Below are positions 1 to 11,076 of a stretch of 22,997 bases of DNA, one piece after another. Source of the stretch: Spongospora subterranea (Eukaryota > Endomyxa > Phytomyxea > Plasmodiophorida > Plasmodiophoridae). Position 1 is the stretch's first letter. Each line of letters opens with the position of its first letter. A program made the position numbers and the translations under genes. Where the stretch lies: positions 3,931 to 26,927 of the forward strand of contig OUQQ01000272.1 of the NCBI GenBank assembly GCA_900404475.1. Direction: 5' to 3'. The notes beneath the pieces are model-generated. The model searched no databases. It saw only the letters and a list, made by a program, of their open reading frames with translations, and was not told the DNA's origin.

Positions 1-518
1 TTTCAGATATTTCACAAGGAATCGCGGCATCTGCTTCCGGAAGCTTTATGTAAGTTGAGGCCAAAGCCACCAAAGCTCTGACGACTGCGTATAAATGCCT
101 AGAATAAAAAATGAAATATTGCTCTGAAGATTTATGGCAAAAATTACCTAGTTATAGTCTCTCCCGAATGCTGAAATCTCTCCTGCATTTGCCTATTGGT
201 TGCCCTTTGGCCCGCAAAATACAAGAACATGACTACCTGCTCTTCGGAGGAGACATTACGAGTGGGTTGTAGTAGCCCAGATTCAACCAGCTTGTCCACC
301 AATAATCGAAAAACGACTCGATCCATACGAATAACATGTTTTCTTCTGTGAGGATTGCCGTTCAAAAGTTCTTCAACCTAGCCTGCCCCTTTTAAAATGG
401 AGGTATGACTGGGCTGCTTGATCAGATATCTCCAGCAGTACCAGCTGAGAATTTGGCGAATTGCACTGTTGCGTTTTCGCCGGGCGACCAGTTGCCGTAT
501 TGCCAATTGCTGTGACAT
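1..518 (-). pseudogene. PIF/Harbinger (DUF8040-type) transposase, N-terminal part, one in-frame stop, runs off left edge
   Basis: Seen: reading leftward from an ATG at 518-516, one frame gives a basic N-terminus, then HTSILKGAG, a TAG at 380-378, VEELLNGNP, a segment containing MDRVVFRLLVDKL, and the signature QERFQHSGETITR. A 49-nt GT...AG intron (147-99) joins in phase to HLYAVVRALVALAS, which continues to the window edge. Family knowledge: this order (HTS.L.G..WV.ELLNG, then EEQV..FL, then ERFQHSG.TI) is the DUF8040 N-terminal region of Harbinger-type transposases; the DDE nuclease should lie beyond the left edge. Oddity: the TAG sits where the family has a conserved Trp (TGG), so one G-to-A change explains it. 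Everything else is intact, so the copy looks recently dead. A 32-nt intron from 409 could remove the stop, but it would also delete the conserved HTSIL block. The terminal inverted repeat on this side could not be identified. Confidence 0.85.
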
Positions 519-927
519 CAACACAATTGCGAAATTCCAGAATTCCCGCCAAAATGCCTTGCGTCAGTCGTCAGGTTATGTCATCCAGACAGTACGAAAC
601 TCACGCTGGGTTAGGGCTAACCCATGATATTGATAATGGTACAGTCCTCAATATTTGACATCCAGACACCCATATTTTGGCAAACTTCATGGGTTTCGGA
701 TAAATCCTGGGTGACACGGAGTTTTTTATCATGATATTATGCGTGATCCAGACACCTGCCAGTGTGTCGTGTCGGTATTTTGACCATACTTATGTGACAG
801 GGGGTCGATTATACGTTTCTAAAGTTGATACGTTATTTGGTGCCGTACGGTAAGTGGGAATAGTGTCAGATGTATTATAGCGATAGATTACTGTTGTCTC
901 TATATATTGTTTAATCTGATGTTGATT
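519..927. other. Intergenic stretch between transposase relic and ASH gene
   Basis: No convincing gene. It holds the word atccagaca three times (583-591, 660-668, 746-754; the last two extend to atccagacacc) and a small inverted repeat at 608-623, gggttag/ctaaccc with a 2-nt spacer. These could belong to the end of the Harbinger element, but without its other end this cannot be told. Confidence 0.5.
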
Positions 928-3900
928 CTATCTGGGATAATGGTGTTCTTGGTGTGATCCGATCCCCGTCAATATCAATTCCAATGATGGACCGGACAGG
1001 ATCTCGACCCGATAACGGCACAGATATGGCCGGGCCAAGCGGGGGGTGAATGAGCACCGGATCGACCAGGAACGGGACCGGACCTCGTTGTTCAGCGGGC
1101 TGATGGCGAACACGGCTGAATCGTGATCGTATTCGGATTCCGTGTCGAATATCGGGTTCGTTAACTGCGACAATATGACGGGATCGGTGGATTTGGGTTT
1201 GTGATTCGGGACCGATCTCTTTACTGTAAATAATCGTGATGAATATCGGTGAAAGAGATTGATTGTGTCCGATCACTGACCATGCACGATTCGGTATTTG
1301 ATCGTTGGACATTGCGATCGATTATGGAGATGAACTGTTATCGCTGGAGTTGTTTGATCGATATGACAATGGCCGAAATGGTGTCGATCGATATCAATCT
1401 GGACAAATGGGATATGATATGAGATCTGAACTGGGATCGACTGGGTCGTCCCGTTTCGATATTGCAGAGACAGCGACTCGGTTCGGTGCTGGACGAGCGG
1501 GGCTGGCGACACAAAACGATCCGGGTGATATCGGATAGCGATCATGAGATTATCGCCCGGATCGGCCGTGAATTGGGACGTCGACGGTGACGACGACCAT
1601 GGCGATAGAGCCGATACAGGACGAGGGCTGTCGACCTTAACCAGACCGAGATGATCCCGATCCGATAGGCGAATACGGAACGATAACTGTACTGGCATTC
1701 GATTGGTGATGGGAATCCATTGAACATATTCGTGACGAATATCGTTGGCGAAAACGGTGAATATGATATTAGGGCAAGATGGGGTCATATATGGGTCAAT
1801 ACAACAACCGGATAGGAATATTCGGATTGGGAGCTCGGAAGGAACAGGAACCCAGACCATATCAGGCGAGGGTGCCGAGCGCTGGATTAACGCCAGGTCC
1901 GACGAGCGGATGGCGATACGCGACTGCACCCAGGCCAGATCGGGATCGGGGCCACGATTGGCGCCGTCCCGGGCGTGATAGCGGATGGTGAGACGCTGGG
2001 AGGAACGGGCCGCGATCATGTGGGAGGATGGGATCACCTGATAGGGGAACGGGTGATCGACAGCAACGGGTTCCGGTCCTATATTAGGGCAGCAGGTCAT
2101 GTATCAGTTAATACTAGGGCGGGGTCCATATAGTTACGGTATAGGTCTAATCGGCACTGAACTTGTCCAGGATTATCCGGATGATGGTCCAGTTTCAGGT
2201 CGACGACCTGGCGATAATCCCATCGGTTCTGGTCGTATAAATCCCACGATATTGATATATCATAGGCGCCCTTATTGTGGATAACCAGATAACGATCACG
2301 CCCTCCCGACCCATACAGAATATGGTCAAACACCATTGACACATCACCTTGATCGTCATGGCCGAAATCGGGATCGGATCGTTTCAGCCGTGTCGATGAC
2401 GATATGATGGATAACGGTGATCCGGTCACCTGTGCGCTGCAGTTCAATATTAGCGGCTGCGCCATATATTGGACCCGACACGTGATCTGATCATGATATT
2501 GTCCACTAAAGTTATTCAGGGCGTAAACAGTGATTGATATTAGGGCGTAGGGCCCTATAATCCCTTCCCTCTTATCGGTTATCACTCGAAACGGGCGTCG
2601 CCCCAAAACCTTGTGAATATTGTCGTCACGATCGTGGTCGTGAATGTATTTCCTCCCCGACGCGCTCTGAAACCCGGTCGATTTCGATCCAGCGCGGTCT
2701 TGGCCACAGATGATGTTCAATATATCGGAACTACCCTAGATATTATCTGATTGTTCATTTCCCCCAACAATCAGCGCCATCTTCTCGTCCTACCTGATTC
2801 AGGTCGAACGACGACGTCGACTCATTCCCCTGAAGTAGTTTGATCAAATTGTCGACCTGAACCGGATCATGATCGGATTCCGACGATTCGATATCGATTT
2901 TGAACGACGATGGAACGGCCGTGTGATTCCGGATCAGGAACCGCTTCTCCGAATAACTAAGTCAGATCAATGATCAGAAACCCCATTCGCTGATCGATCG
3001 GGGGATGATATTCCCATCACCTGTTGATATCGATCCGACCGAAATCGATCGATTTACAGGAGATCTGGTCGTTCGGGAATAGCTCATCGTGATCGTCGAT
3101 CGACTCCAGGTCCCGATTCAGTTCGTGAACGGAGATCGCTTTGGGAATGAATTGTCAACGAAACTAGGGCGGAAACAATGGGATGGTGTTGGATGGCGCT
3201 ACCGATATCCTGAACCGTTCCCTGGATTCGCAACGGTATTGGCCAGATCAGCCCTTGAACATCGCACGCGATCAGGACCTGAACCGGACCGGGGACGGCG
3301 AATACGATCGTCAGGGCGATGTCGACGGCGCCCAAGCCCGCCACCTCCCCGCCCGATGGCGATATACTCAGCCGCGAGACGCCATCGCCGTACTCGGGGC
3401 GGATGGCGTCGTCCCAGGCGAACCGGGCCACGAGATCGGTCGGGTTCTGCAGACGAACGCGCACCTCAACGGGGACGTGAACGAACAGGTCGGCTAGGGA
3501 GACTGACCATGGCGCTAAGATCATATCTGGAACAATCACCTGACAACAAATTTCATCAGAACACATCGACACCAAATCGTCTCATAAAATGACAATCAAA
3601 AAACAAAAAAAGTTTCTCACAAACTTGTATACTTGGCGAAATTGTCGATTTCAGGTTGGGTTTTGTGGAAATTGTGTGTTGTGTTTCGGATACGACCTCA
3701 GCTCTGATACTGATGAAGGATTTAGACCCATAGACGGTCTCACAGACAATCGTGGATCGGTACCGCTGACAGCGATCCGGGGCGAACACGACCACAACCT
3801 CTGTGAACTGGAACGGGGCCAAGACCCCAGACGATGGCGCTAGCCGGACCTGGGGATCCGGACCCGGATCGCCCAGCGCGTATAGCCGATATGGGATCGA

Positions 3901-6336
3901 TATCGAATGGGGGTTTGATATCGTGATCATCCCGCTTTTCGTGCGACGATCGTGGCCGTAATTGATCAGACCAAGATCGCATATTCCCGGGGATATCGCG
4001 ATTATCGGTAGAATGACGTCGTCGCGAATATAGATATAATCGGTGACGCCCAGGGAATTATCGCAACGGATATGGAGCTGAATACGTCCCGGATCGCCGT
4101 ATTCAACGGAGATCTGAACGGCGACCGATTGAGCGACGCCGACAGAACCGCGATCGGGACTGATCGTGATCTGGGCTCGACCGCCTTCGATATGGTCCAG
4201 AGCCAGACGGAAATCGACCGGCGACGAGCCGTTGTTGCCGAGCTGAACCTGGTACGAACGGGGACTGGCGATCACAATCGGCGGATTGTCGACGATCGCG
4301 GTCGGCGATATGTCGAGACGCGACGCGATCCCACTGCCGAACAACGTCAGATCGAGGAACGGGATTGACGGGACGACGTGATCGTCGGGAATCGGATGGC
4401 GATCGCTCGGAAAATGGTCGTCCAGATCGCGATCGATCGTTGTGTGTTTGTGTGTCGACCCGAAAGGGACATCGCCAACACTCAGAACGGCGATCGAGGA
4501 ACACGACGCGACGGTTCGCGCCGTGAATACGATCTGGAACACGACGACGCCTTGAGCGGGAAATACGCCAGATATCGGGTGGATTGTGAACGGGGTTTCG
4601 CCACGATCTGGCGATATCGCCCAGGAATATCGAACGGGGATCGGCGACGGATTCGACAATGATATCGTTTTCGCGTGCGATGAACCGATGGCGATATCGG
4701 GGAAGACGACCGCCCTGTAGATCGAACGAACATCGCCGACCACGACTGACGACCCGTCGATCGCAATCAGGTCGAGTTTCACGTGGAAATACTCCCCCGA
4801 TAGCGTGATCGGTCGATCGGAATACGACGACGCGTCGCTCAACGAACACGATCGCAACGTGAACGACCCCGTTAATCGATTATCGTCTGATGGCGCGACG
4901 TGTTCAGATCGTGGACCGAAAACGATCCTGATCGTGACGGAATCGTTCTGGCGTAAGTGAAATTTCCTGGGCGATATCGTGAACGACCTGATCGTGATTT
5001 CACGTTCATCGTCGTGTGAACAATCTTCCCCGAGAAAGAAATGGAAAACGCCATCGCCGCCGTCGTTGGTGAAGTCCATGATCATCTCCTGTTTGGCGAA
5101 TAGATGGCAGGGCGGGGCCTGGATACGATCCGGGCAGGTGAGGCGCGATGGATTGTGGTCGGCGCGGATCGGGATCACGATCGACGGCTGTTGGCGGTCG
5201 AGGAGCTGATCGAGCGACGAACGGACCAGGAGCTGATCGCGATATTGTGTGAGGCGATCGGGGGCGAACCGGATCTGGAGCGTGATTGACATCCCCGGGG
5301 CGATGATCCCGCTCGACGACGACGACACGATCCGGAAGTAGCGGGTCGATGGCGGTTCGACCCGATAGCGGATCGAGTATCGGTCGGGATTGGTGAGGGC
5401 GATCGTGGCGTGATAGATACGGTCGATGGCGAAGGCGGTGAACTGGATAAGATGGGGGTCGGCGATCACGGAACAGCCCGATCGATCACGGTCGTCGTGT
5501 AATTGACGATTGTAAAGTGGATTCACGAGATAATCTTGTTTCCGCCGCATTCGCTCGAGTATCGCCATATTGTCGGTTAACTGTTGGGAATCCATAACGA
5601 CACTGACATCATATCGTTTAACGCGTTTGACGCCATCGAGGCTCGTTCGAACACCCTCGATCAGTTGGTCGTTGCGAACGGAACCGGCCAGAGCGCGGGT
5701 GTGGATATCGAGAGAGGATCGGCGATAGAACTGGGCGATTGGGACAGGGGGAGACGATGGCGATGATGGCGATAACGGAGGGAGAAGATGGGGAAGAGTG
5801 CGGTGAAGGATCGAGAGGTGATGACGGGACATAATCGATCGCATATCGAGAAGATGGTGATGGGAGAGGAGGTCGGGATCGAGATAGAGGGAGGAGGGGG
5901 CGGGAGGAACGTCGATATGGGGCAGGAGAAGGGGGGAGGATGGAGCGGAGGAGGCGGCGGCGACCAGGGAACGGGATATACGGGAGGAGATGTGCCAGGA
6001 GATCGACCGGTGCGATAGTGACAATATATCATGACGCCCTAATATTGTATCACGATCTGGTGGATCTGGCTCTGGGTCCGTCCCTGGCCCTGGCGATAAT
6101 CCAACCTGTTTCCCTGGCTCTGACCCTTTCCCTAGTTCTGTTCCTGGTTCTGGCGGATTCCCTGGTTCCGTCCTTGTCCTAACTGGTATTGGTTGTTGAT
6201 ATATTCCAGGAAATGATAATTTCAATGTTGATAATAGTGATCCCTGTTCTAATGGATATATCGGTGGTTGTCCAGATATGGTGTCTCCACCTGGTTCATC
6301 AGATCCCATATGATCTGCACCGTTCTCCCTCCCCAT
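928..6336 (-). CDS. Large ASH/HYDIN-like ciliary protein (DLEC1/CFAP81-type), seven exons, about 1,673 aa
   Basis: Exons: 6336-3625, 3539-3203, 3138-3021, 2956-2794, 2735-2138, 2078-1281, 1223-928. All phases agree and the sum is 5,022 nt. Introns are 57-85 nt; examples of their ends are ctgacttag (2957) and ctaatatag (2079). The first 250 residues are low-complexity (Glu-Pro-Gly repeats, then Ser/Pro/Leu/His). A conserved-looking ERMRRKQDYLVNP follows near residue 260. From about residue 285 to the end come roughly nine immunoglobulin-like ASH modules with the typical pattern of a Gly-rich turn, a phi-x-phi-x-F-x-P strand, then Y/R-x-x-phi (for example IRFAPDRLTQYRDQL and SCKSIDFGRIDINS). 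ASH proteins of this size act in axonemes, basal bodies or intraflagellar transport. Length and the pre-ASH motif suit DLEC1/CFAP81; CFAP65 or CFAP74 relatives are not excluded. The last intron (1280-1224, gtcagt...ttacag) is the weakest; it removes an in-frame TGA. Start is the first ATG in the open frame. Confidence 0.85.
5886..5962 (+). other. Strongly G-rich, purine-rich tract inside ASH exon 1
   Basis: The plus strand carries many runs of three or more G (for example ggaggagggggcggg and gagaaggggggagg), so it could fold into G-quadruplexes. On the coding (minus) strand it encodes a Pro/Ser/Leu-rich linker of the ASH protein. The strand asymmetry continues more weakly from 5740. Confidence 0.6.
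6070..6175 (-). repeat. Degenerate tandem repeat encoding Glu-Pro-Gly units
   Basis: Variants of a ccctggttctg-like unit recur about every 12-18 bases on the plus strand. On the coding strand they give TEPGNPPEPGTELGKGSEPG and a further GPGTDPEPDPPD. This is a low-complexity N-terminal segment of the ASH protein and a likely site of length variation. Confidence 0.65.
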
Positions 6337-6814
6337 TAATAACACCTTCTTCTCACCACTATTGCTCTAACGCCATAGCGCCATCAGGTACTATTACCGA
6401 TCCGATTATGGGGAACTGGTCGTCATATCATCTCACAGCCCAACACCGTCTTCATAATTCAATTCTTTAAATCCCCACTTTATTCATTCTGATAAAGACC
6501 ATTGTGAAAAAAAATATCGGCGGGTTCAGACTGATAATCGATATGGAACGGGGAGACGGGGCCGTCCCCAAGGGGCGCGGCAGATGGCGGGCCTAGCGCC
6601 ACCACAAGGGCAAACACTCTAAAATATCCAGATCGGCATGGCCAACTGTAATGGCAATGGCGCCATTGCACTGGATGACCAACTCAAGGGGCGCTGTCGT
6701 GTGCTAAACGTCGCCAATATAGTCAAATTAATTTCATAATCGTTTAACAAATTCAACACACATTCAAAGAAATAGATATATTATCGAACGGTCCTGAACC
6801 CCATCGTCGGTGCA
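6337..6814. other. Intergenic stretch upstream of the ASH gene
   Basis: It should contain the promoter and 5' UTR of the minus-strand ASH gene. I see no long frame, no clear TATA box and no repeat. Confidence 0.4.
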
Positions 6815-8400
6815 TGAACCTAAAAACGGCTGCGAACGCATCGTGCCCGACAAACAGCGACGACCAGACGAGCGGCGACGACAGGCCCAGACAGACGAGG
6901 AAGCAACAGACGCCGTCAACGACATGTGCAATTGACGAGCACGATAAGAACCCCTCACAGATTGTGCATATCGATCACGTTGGTGAAATCGACCAAGGAC
7001 GGCGCCAGGCTATAAACATGTCCTGTCGGGAACATGCCAGTTCACGCCCAGGCGACCATGTTTATTCCAATCAAGTCCTGATCGGGTACGGAATCGGCGA
7101 AGGCGTTGATTACCGGGGTGTTTCTGACGAAATTTAGAATAGCCAGAAGTTATCGCAGATTAAAGCACCTCAATGGCGCAATGATCTTTAAACAGCGATG
7201 TGCCAAACGTTCGGTATCCCCATGTCGTGAAAAATATCACGGTAATCATCGCCTCCGCCGATCTGGCCTGACTCCCTCGTCGTCAGTCTTATGGGCCCAG
7301 AGTACGTCACCCTCTTCCTGAAACCGGTGTGTGTCTTGGCCGGATATTGATCGCCAGGTTGTGTTCCCTGAAGGGTCTGGTCCAGGTCGATATCCGCCGG
7401 GGAATACGATCACAACGTCGATATATAGACCGGGCAGTCGACGTAATTGATTCCTGTCGGCACCTTCCCCATCAGCCGGCAATAGAGACTGCTAAAGCGC
7501 ATTCCCGAAACGGGATCGAGTTCCATTCACAACAGGCCTTTCCTCGTCACGAAGGCCCATCTTGTGTTATCGTCGTCCAACACCTAGAGGTCATGGTCGG
7601 AGACTGGAAACCATTTCGATCCAGTCATCGCTGACAGCGCCATCGGATACGCATCTGCAGACGACGGTAATCGACGGGCGAACCTGTAGGTGTCGCCTTC
7701 GTTCCGGGTCAACACGACGTCGGCCGCCCATGAACTTGAGGACGGACGAATGTGGAAGATTTTGTGGACGGTGTCGGTTGTAGAGTGATCTGTAGCCAAT
7801 ACAACCGCTACAATATCACTCTATTATTCAGTAAAACCTGTTCAACCTGTTGTTATTAGTACCCGAACAACGACAATAGGGATTATGATCGTTAAAGGTG
7901 ACAATACCCAGCCCTCAGAGGAATGTCCTTGGATGATGGTCACGATAATACAAAACCGCCAAACGCTGATTTAATTTCGGGATCAGAAAGCGATATCATT
8001 ATGGGTTCAGATGTTCAGGTCGGTCGTAAACTAAGATATTCATGTCGTGGCACCAATTGACCCAACTGCAAATACCGATAATCCTATCGGCGAGTCCTGA
8101 AGAGGCCGTGCCCCGTCCGTTGTTCGTTACAGTGCCCGTGGCTGTTGCGCCATTCCAGTACCAATAATAATATCGCCATCCTGGATCGAGCGTGTTGCCC
8201 TAATTCCCGACCTCCCCTAATTGGTAATGGATGTTAAACCCAATATGGGCGGTAAACCTGCCACCCGTATATTAGGGTCAATGATGGCCAATTACGTCGG
8301 GGAAACCGTCCGCCTCATTGGCAAATTCAATGTGGGCGATGACAACCCCACGATCATCACGGCTGTGATCGGATATTGACTCGACCATAGGGAAAACAAC
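6815..8400 (-). pseudogene. Possible decayed gene; no intact reading frame
   Basis: No intact frame or intron chain could be built. On the minus strand several stretches look protein-like, including GVVIAHIEFANEADGF (about 8350-8300), LADRIIGICSWVNW (about 8090-8050), ITVVCRCVSDGAVSDDWIE (about 7670-7610), LYIDVVIVFPGGYR (about 7430-7390) and GHVYSLAPSLVDF (about 7023-6985). Several lie in one frame, interrupted by many stops, of which TGA is common. The stop count is only moderately below random expectation, so this is weak evidence. Base composition (CGAT/ATCG-rich) matches the ASH gene next door and differs from the right half. I do not recognise a family. It may instead be an unusual intergenic region. 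Confidence 0.25.
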
Positions 8401-8777
8401 CTAACGGAGCGTGCTCCATGACGTCGGCTGATGGGCTGATGGTGCCGTTAGAACTGGGCACCGCGGGCGACTTCATAATGGGAAGGCAATATATCGAGGT
8501 TGTCGGTAAAGTGAACCACAATCGATCCATCACCGCATACACCGCTTCTGATCTCGGCGATAATCTCAGTATGAACTGTCATTTTCCTTCTTTTCCACCA
8601 ATATTCACATTGTCCTGTCAGATCTGGACTGTTTTAAGGAGGTGTTAACCTTAGTCCATAGCAAGTGCCCTGATCTGATCAAGTAATCTGGCCCGTGCAT
8701 CTGTCGCAGGCCATCCATCCATCGCCCAACATCTGCTGTGGAATAAAAATATTTTATCGACATCTTTTGTTTTTCAG

Positions 8778-11035
8778 TTAACTGGACGATTCTGTAAGTT
8801 CTTGTCTCTCCCAGATCTGAACATAGCTCTCTGATAGTGCCACCAGCTGTGGCATTGTTTCTTGAACATGTAAATCTTGGATATCGTACCTAGGGCGTGG
8901 CAAGATTGAGGGACCGATGGGCGGGTACGCGTGATACGAGCGAGCAAACCATTGACGATTGCTACGACTCCAGACATGCGCTCGGTAGCAACCTGACGAT
9001 TTCTTGTTGGCTGACAGATTGGCGCCGATCGTGTTGCCGGTTGCGGTGAGCTCGCCTTCATGACATATCGAGGCGACGAGATTATATCTACTGGCGATTG
9101 AGCGAAATCGTCTGCAACCCGTGACGATGGAAAGAGAGTTGATTACCTGGTCGAGAGGGTCTCCTGATGTGTGCTTGCGGTGGCGCTTGATGAATCTGAA
9201 CACGTTTACGGTTAATCGTTGATGATCTGAATGAGTTTACGACATTACAGTAATCCTTCATATCTAAATTAGTAATGGGGAAGTTGACGATGGTGTTGTT
9301 CTTCTCCATAAAGAAGTTATTTTTCGTAAAACGTTTTATATGCAGAATCAGATATCGCGGGAGGCGCTTAAGATTATGCAACCGGGATTCACCGTTTGGG
9401 AGGTTCTGTATCAGCCGAGTTAGCATGAAATAAATGAAAACAGCGACATTACCTGAAAAGTGACACCGTCGAATTTCTGCAATAACACAAAGAGCGGAAC
9501 CTGGGGAATAATTTCGCGATCTGACTCGGTGTCCTTGAACAATGGCGAATCAGGCAACTCCAGAGAGAGAAACAAAAAATTGGTCATTCGCGAGTTCCTG
9601 TTCGCGTCTAAAGACGCTGCACCACGAACCCCCAGGTTGAGAGTGGTCACTTCAACATCCCCTTGGAAAACATCTGACCCATAAATATATCAGCACGATG
9701 AATTCGGTGAACCAACGCCATCGCCTTACCCGTAATGATTGATGATTTCAGAGAAGGAAGTTTTTTGCCGTTCACGACCCGCTCTGTTAGCCCTCGATGC
9801 ATCATGTTCAAAAACCAGGCTATGAATTGAATCGGATCCGCAAGAACACCTGGGCCAGTTAAACTTGATTAAAAGAGGACAAAAGATGGGGATACAAATG
9901 ACTACACCGATGCGGAATTTCTTGTTGGACAGCGACGAAATTTCTTGCAGAAGTTCATGTGGCGATACATGTGCACGATACAAACGAGGATTCCAAAACT
10001 TTCTAGCTAACTATTGTAAAAGTATGAAAACGCAGCGGAAAGCATGCGGGACGCCTTTACCTCTCCAAACCGTTGAACAAGCTGCGAGTTGCAATGCTGA
10101 TAGTTTTCAGCAACGATGAAGAAATCCCTCAAAGGACGGACTCCTACAAATGAGATCGTAGCAGTATGTCAACGACCGAATTGGCGATAAAGCGATGAGT
10201 ACTAACGCATAAGTCCTTGCATAACAGAGTTCAGCCAATCGGTCTGCTTGATGTTGTTTAATCCAATAACACCCGGTAAATAATCCACACCATCCAGCGC
10301 CTACAGCAGAGTTTTACAATTGAAGTGAAAACGTGTTGAATGAAATGACGTACTTGAGAGAACTTGGCGGATGATTCCAATGCGTCAAGCTGATTCGGTG
10401 TCATTGTTGGAAAAAGATTGAACTTGATATCATCAAGAGATGCGTCGTGAACTTCGTAGCTGTGTAATAAATTAGAATCGGAAAGGTATTGAACAGTGAT
10501 CAAACAGAGATTACCCATCTGGAAGACAGTAGATTTTGGCGGATTTCAGATTGATGAACACGTGGTGGTTATCGTGTAATGCATGGGTATATGCATGGGA
10601 TTTAGTTCCACGACCTTGATAGTATCGACCGCAGACTAGACACCCATATATATTATGGGTTGATAACGATATCGAGCACAGCTTCTCGAAATCGAAATCC
10701 AGAACACGTCTGTTGATGGTGTCGAGATATGGGCATGATTCGATAACGGGAGCGACGTCGTCGGGTTGAAACTCTGGGCCACATTGTTCTGGGACATCGT
10801 CGGACACAGCATCGTTGGTATGATACCCGAATTGCACATCCGCATGTTCCTCCAGATTTGACTGTAGCGCGATCGCGCGACCATCGTATTGACGGGGAAA
10901 CGATTCAACCGACGCCTTGTTCGTCTCGGTCACCAGCCCATTCTGTTGAACTTCCTGGTCTTTTCGGACCCGTTTGGCAGGTTTCTGGGCTGCCTGATCC
11001 GGTGCCAATGGCTCAAGCCGCTTTGTCGCCGTCAT
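8778..11035 (-). CDS. USP39: USP39/Sad1 homologue: tri-snRNP splicing factor, inactive ubiquitin protease, 11 exons, 567 aa
   Basis: Exons: 11035-10515, 10459-10354, 10300-10207, 10143-10061, 10010-9908, 9849-9730, 9673-9453, 9405-9249, 9195-9147, 9087-8950, 8889-8778 (1,704 nt, all phases agree; human USP39 is close to 565 aa). A basic N-terminus precedes a UBP-type zinc finger at residues 101-173 (CPYLDTINRRVLDFDFEKLC, CLVCGRYYQGRG, SHAYTH). A USP fold follows from about residue 215. Catalytic residues are gone: GLNNIKQTDWLNSVMQ has Asp (about 230) where active enzymes have Cys, and GCYRAHV has Cys where they have the GHY His. Both losses are typical of USP39, which helps assemble the U4/U6.U5 tri-snRNP in the nucleus. 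LPRYLILHIKRFTKNNFF and QWYDIQDLHV are strongly family-like. Oddity: about 20 residues lie between HEGE and GCYRAH where the human protein has only a few. Introns are 47-63 nt. Confidence 0.95.
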
Positions 11036-11076
11036 TGTGGCGATGATGGAAGTGCCAGTAACAGAATAGAGCAGCC

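Noticed and set aside
608..623. ttaggg-containing inverted repeat as telomeric DNA
   Set aside because: A single copy with 7-bp arms; no tandem telomere array is present.
418..658. Plus-strand frames opposite the transposase N-terminus
   Set aside because: The minus strand carries a recognisable DUF8040 sequence here; these are antisense shadows.
1273..1275. TGA in the ASH gene as a recoded (readthrough or selenocysteine) codon
   Set aside because: All other genes use TGA as stop or avoid it, and a phase-correct 57-nt intron explains it more simply.
3089..5289. Long plus-strand open frames opposite the ASH gene (for example 3089-3592 and 4072-4368)
   Set aside because: They mirror the minus-strand ASH exons; the biased CGAT-rich codons leave few stops on the other strand. 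No family-like motifs appear.
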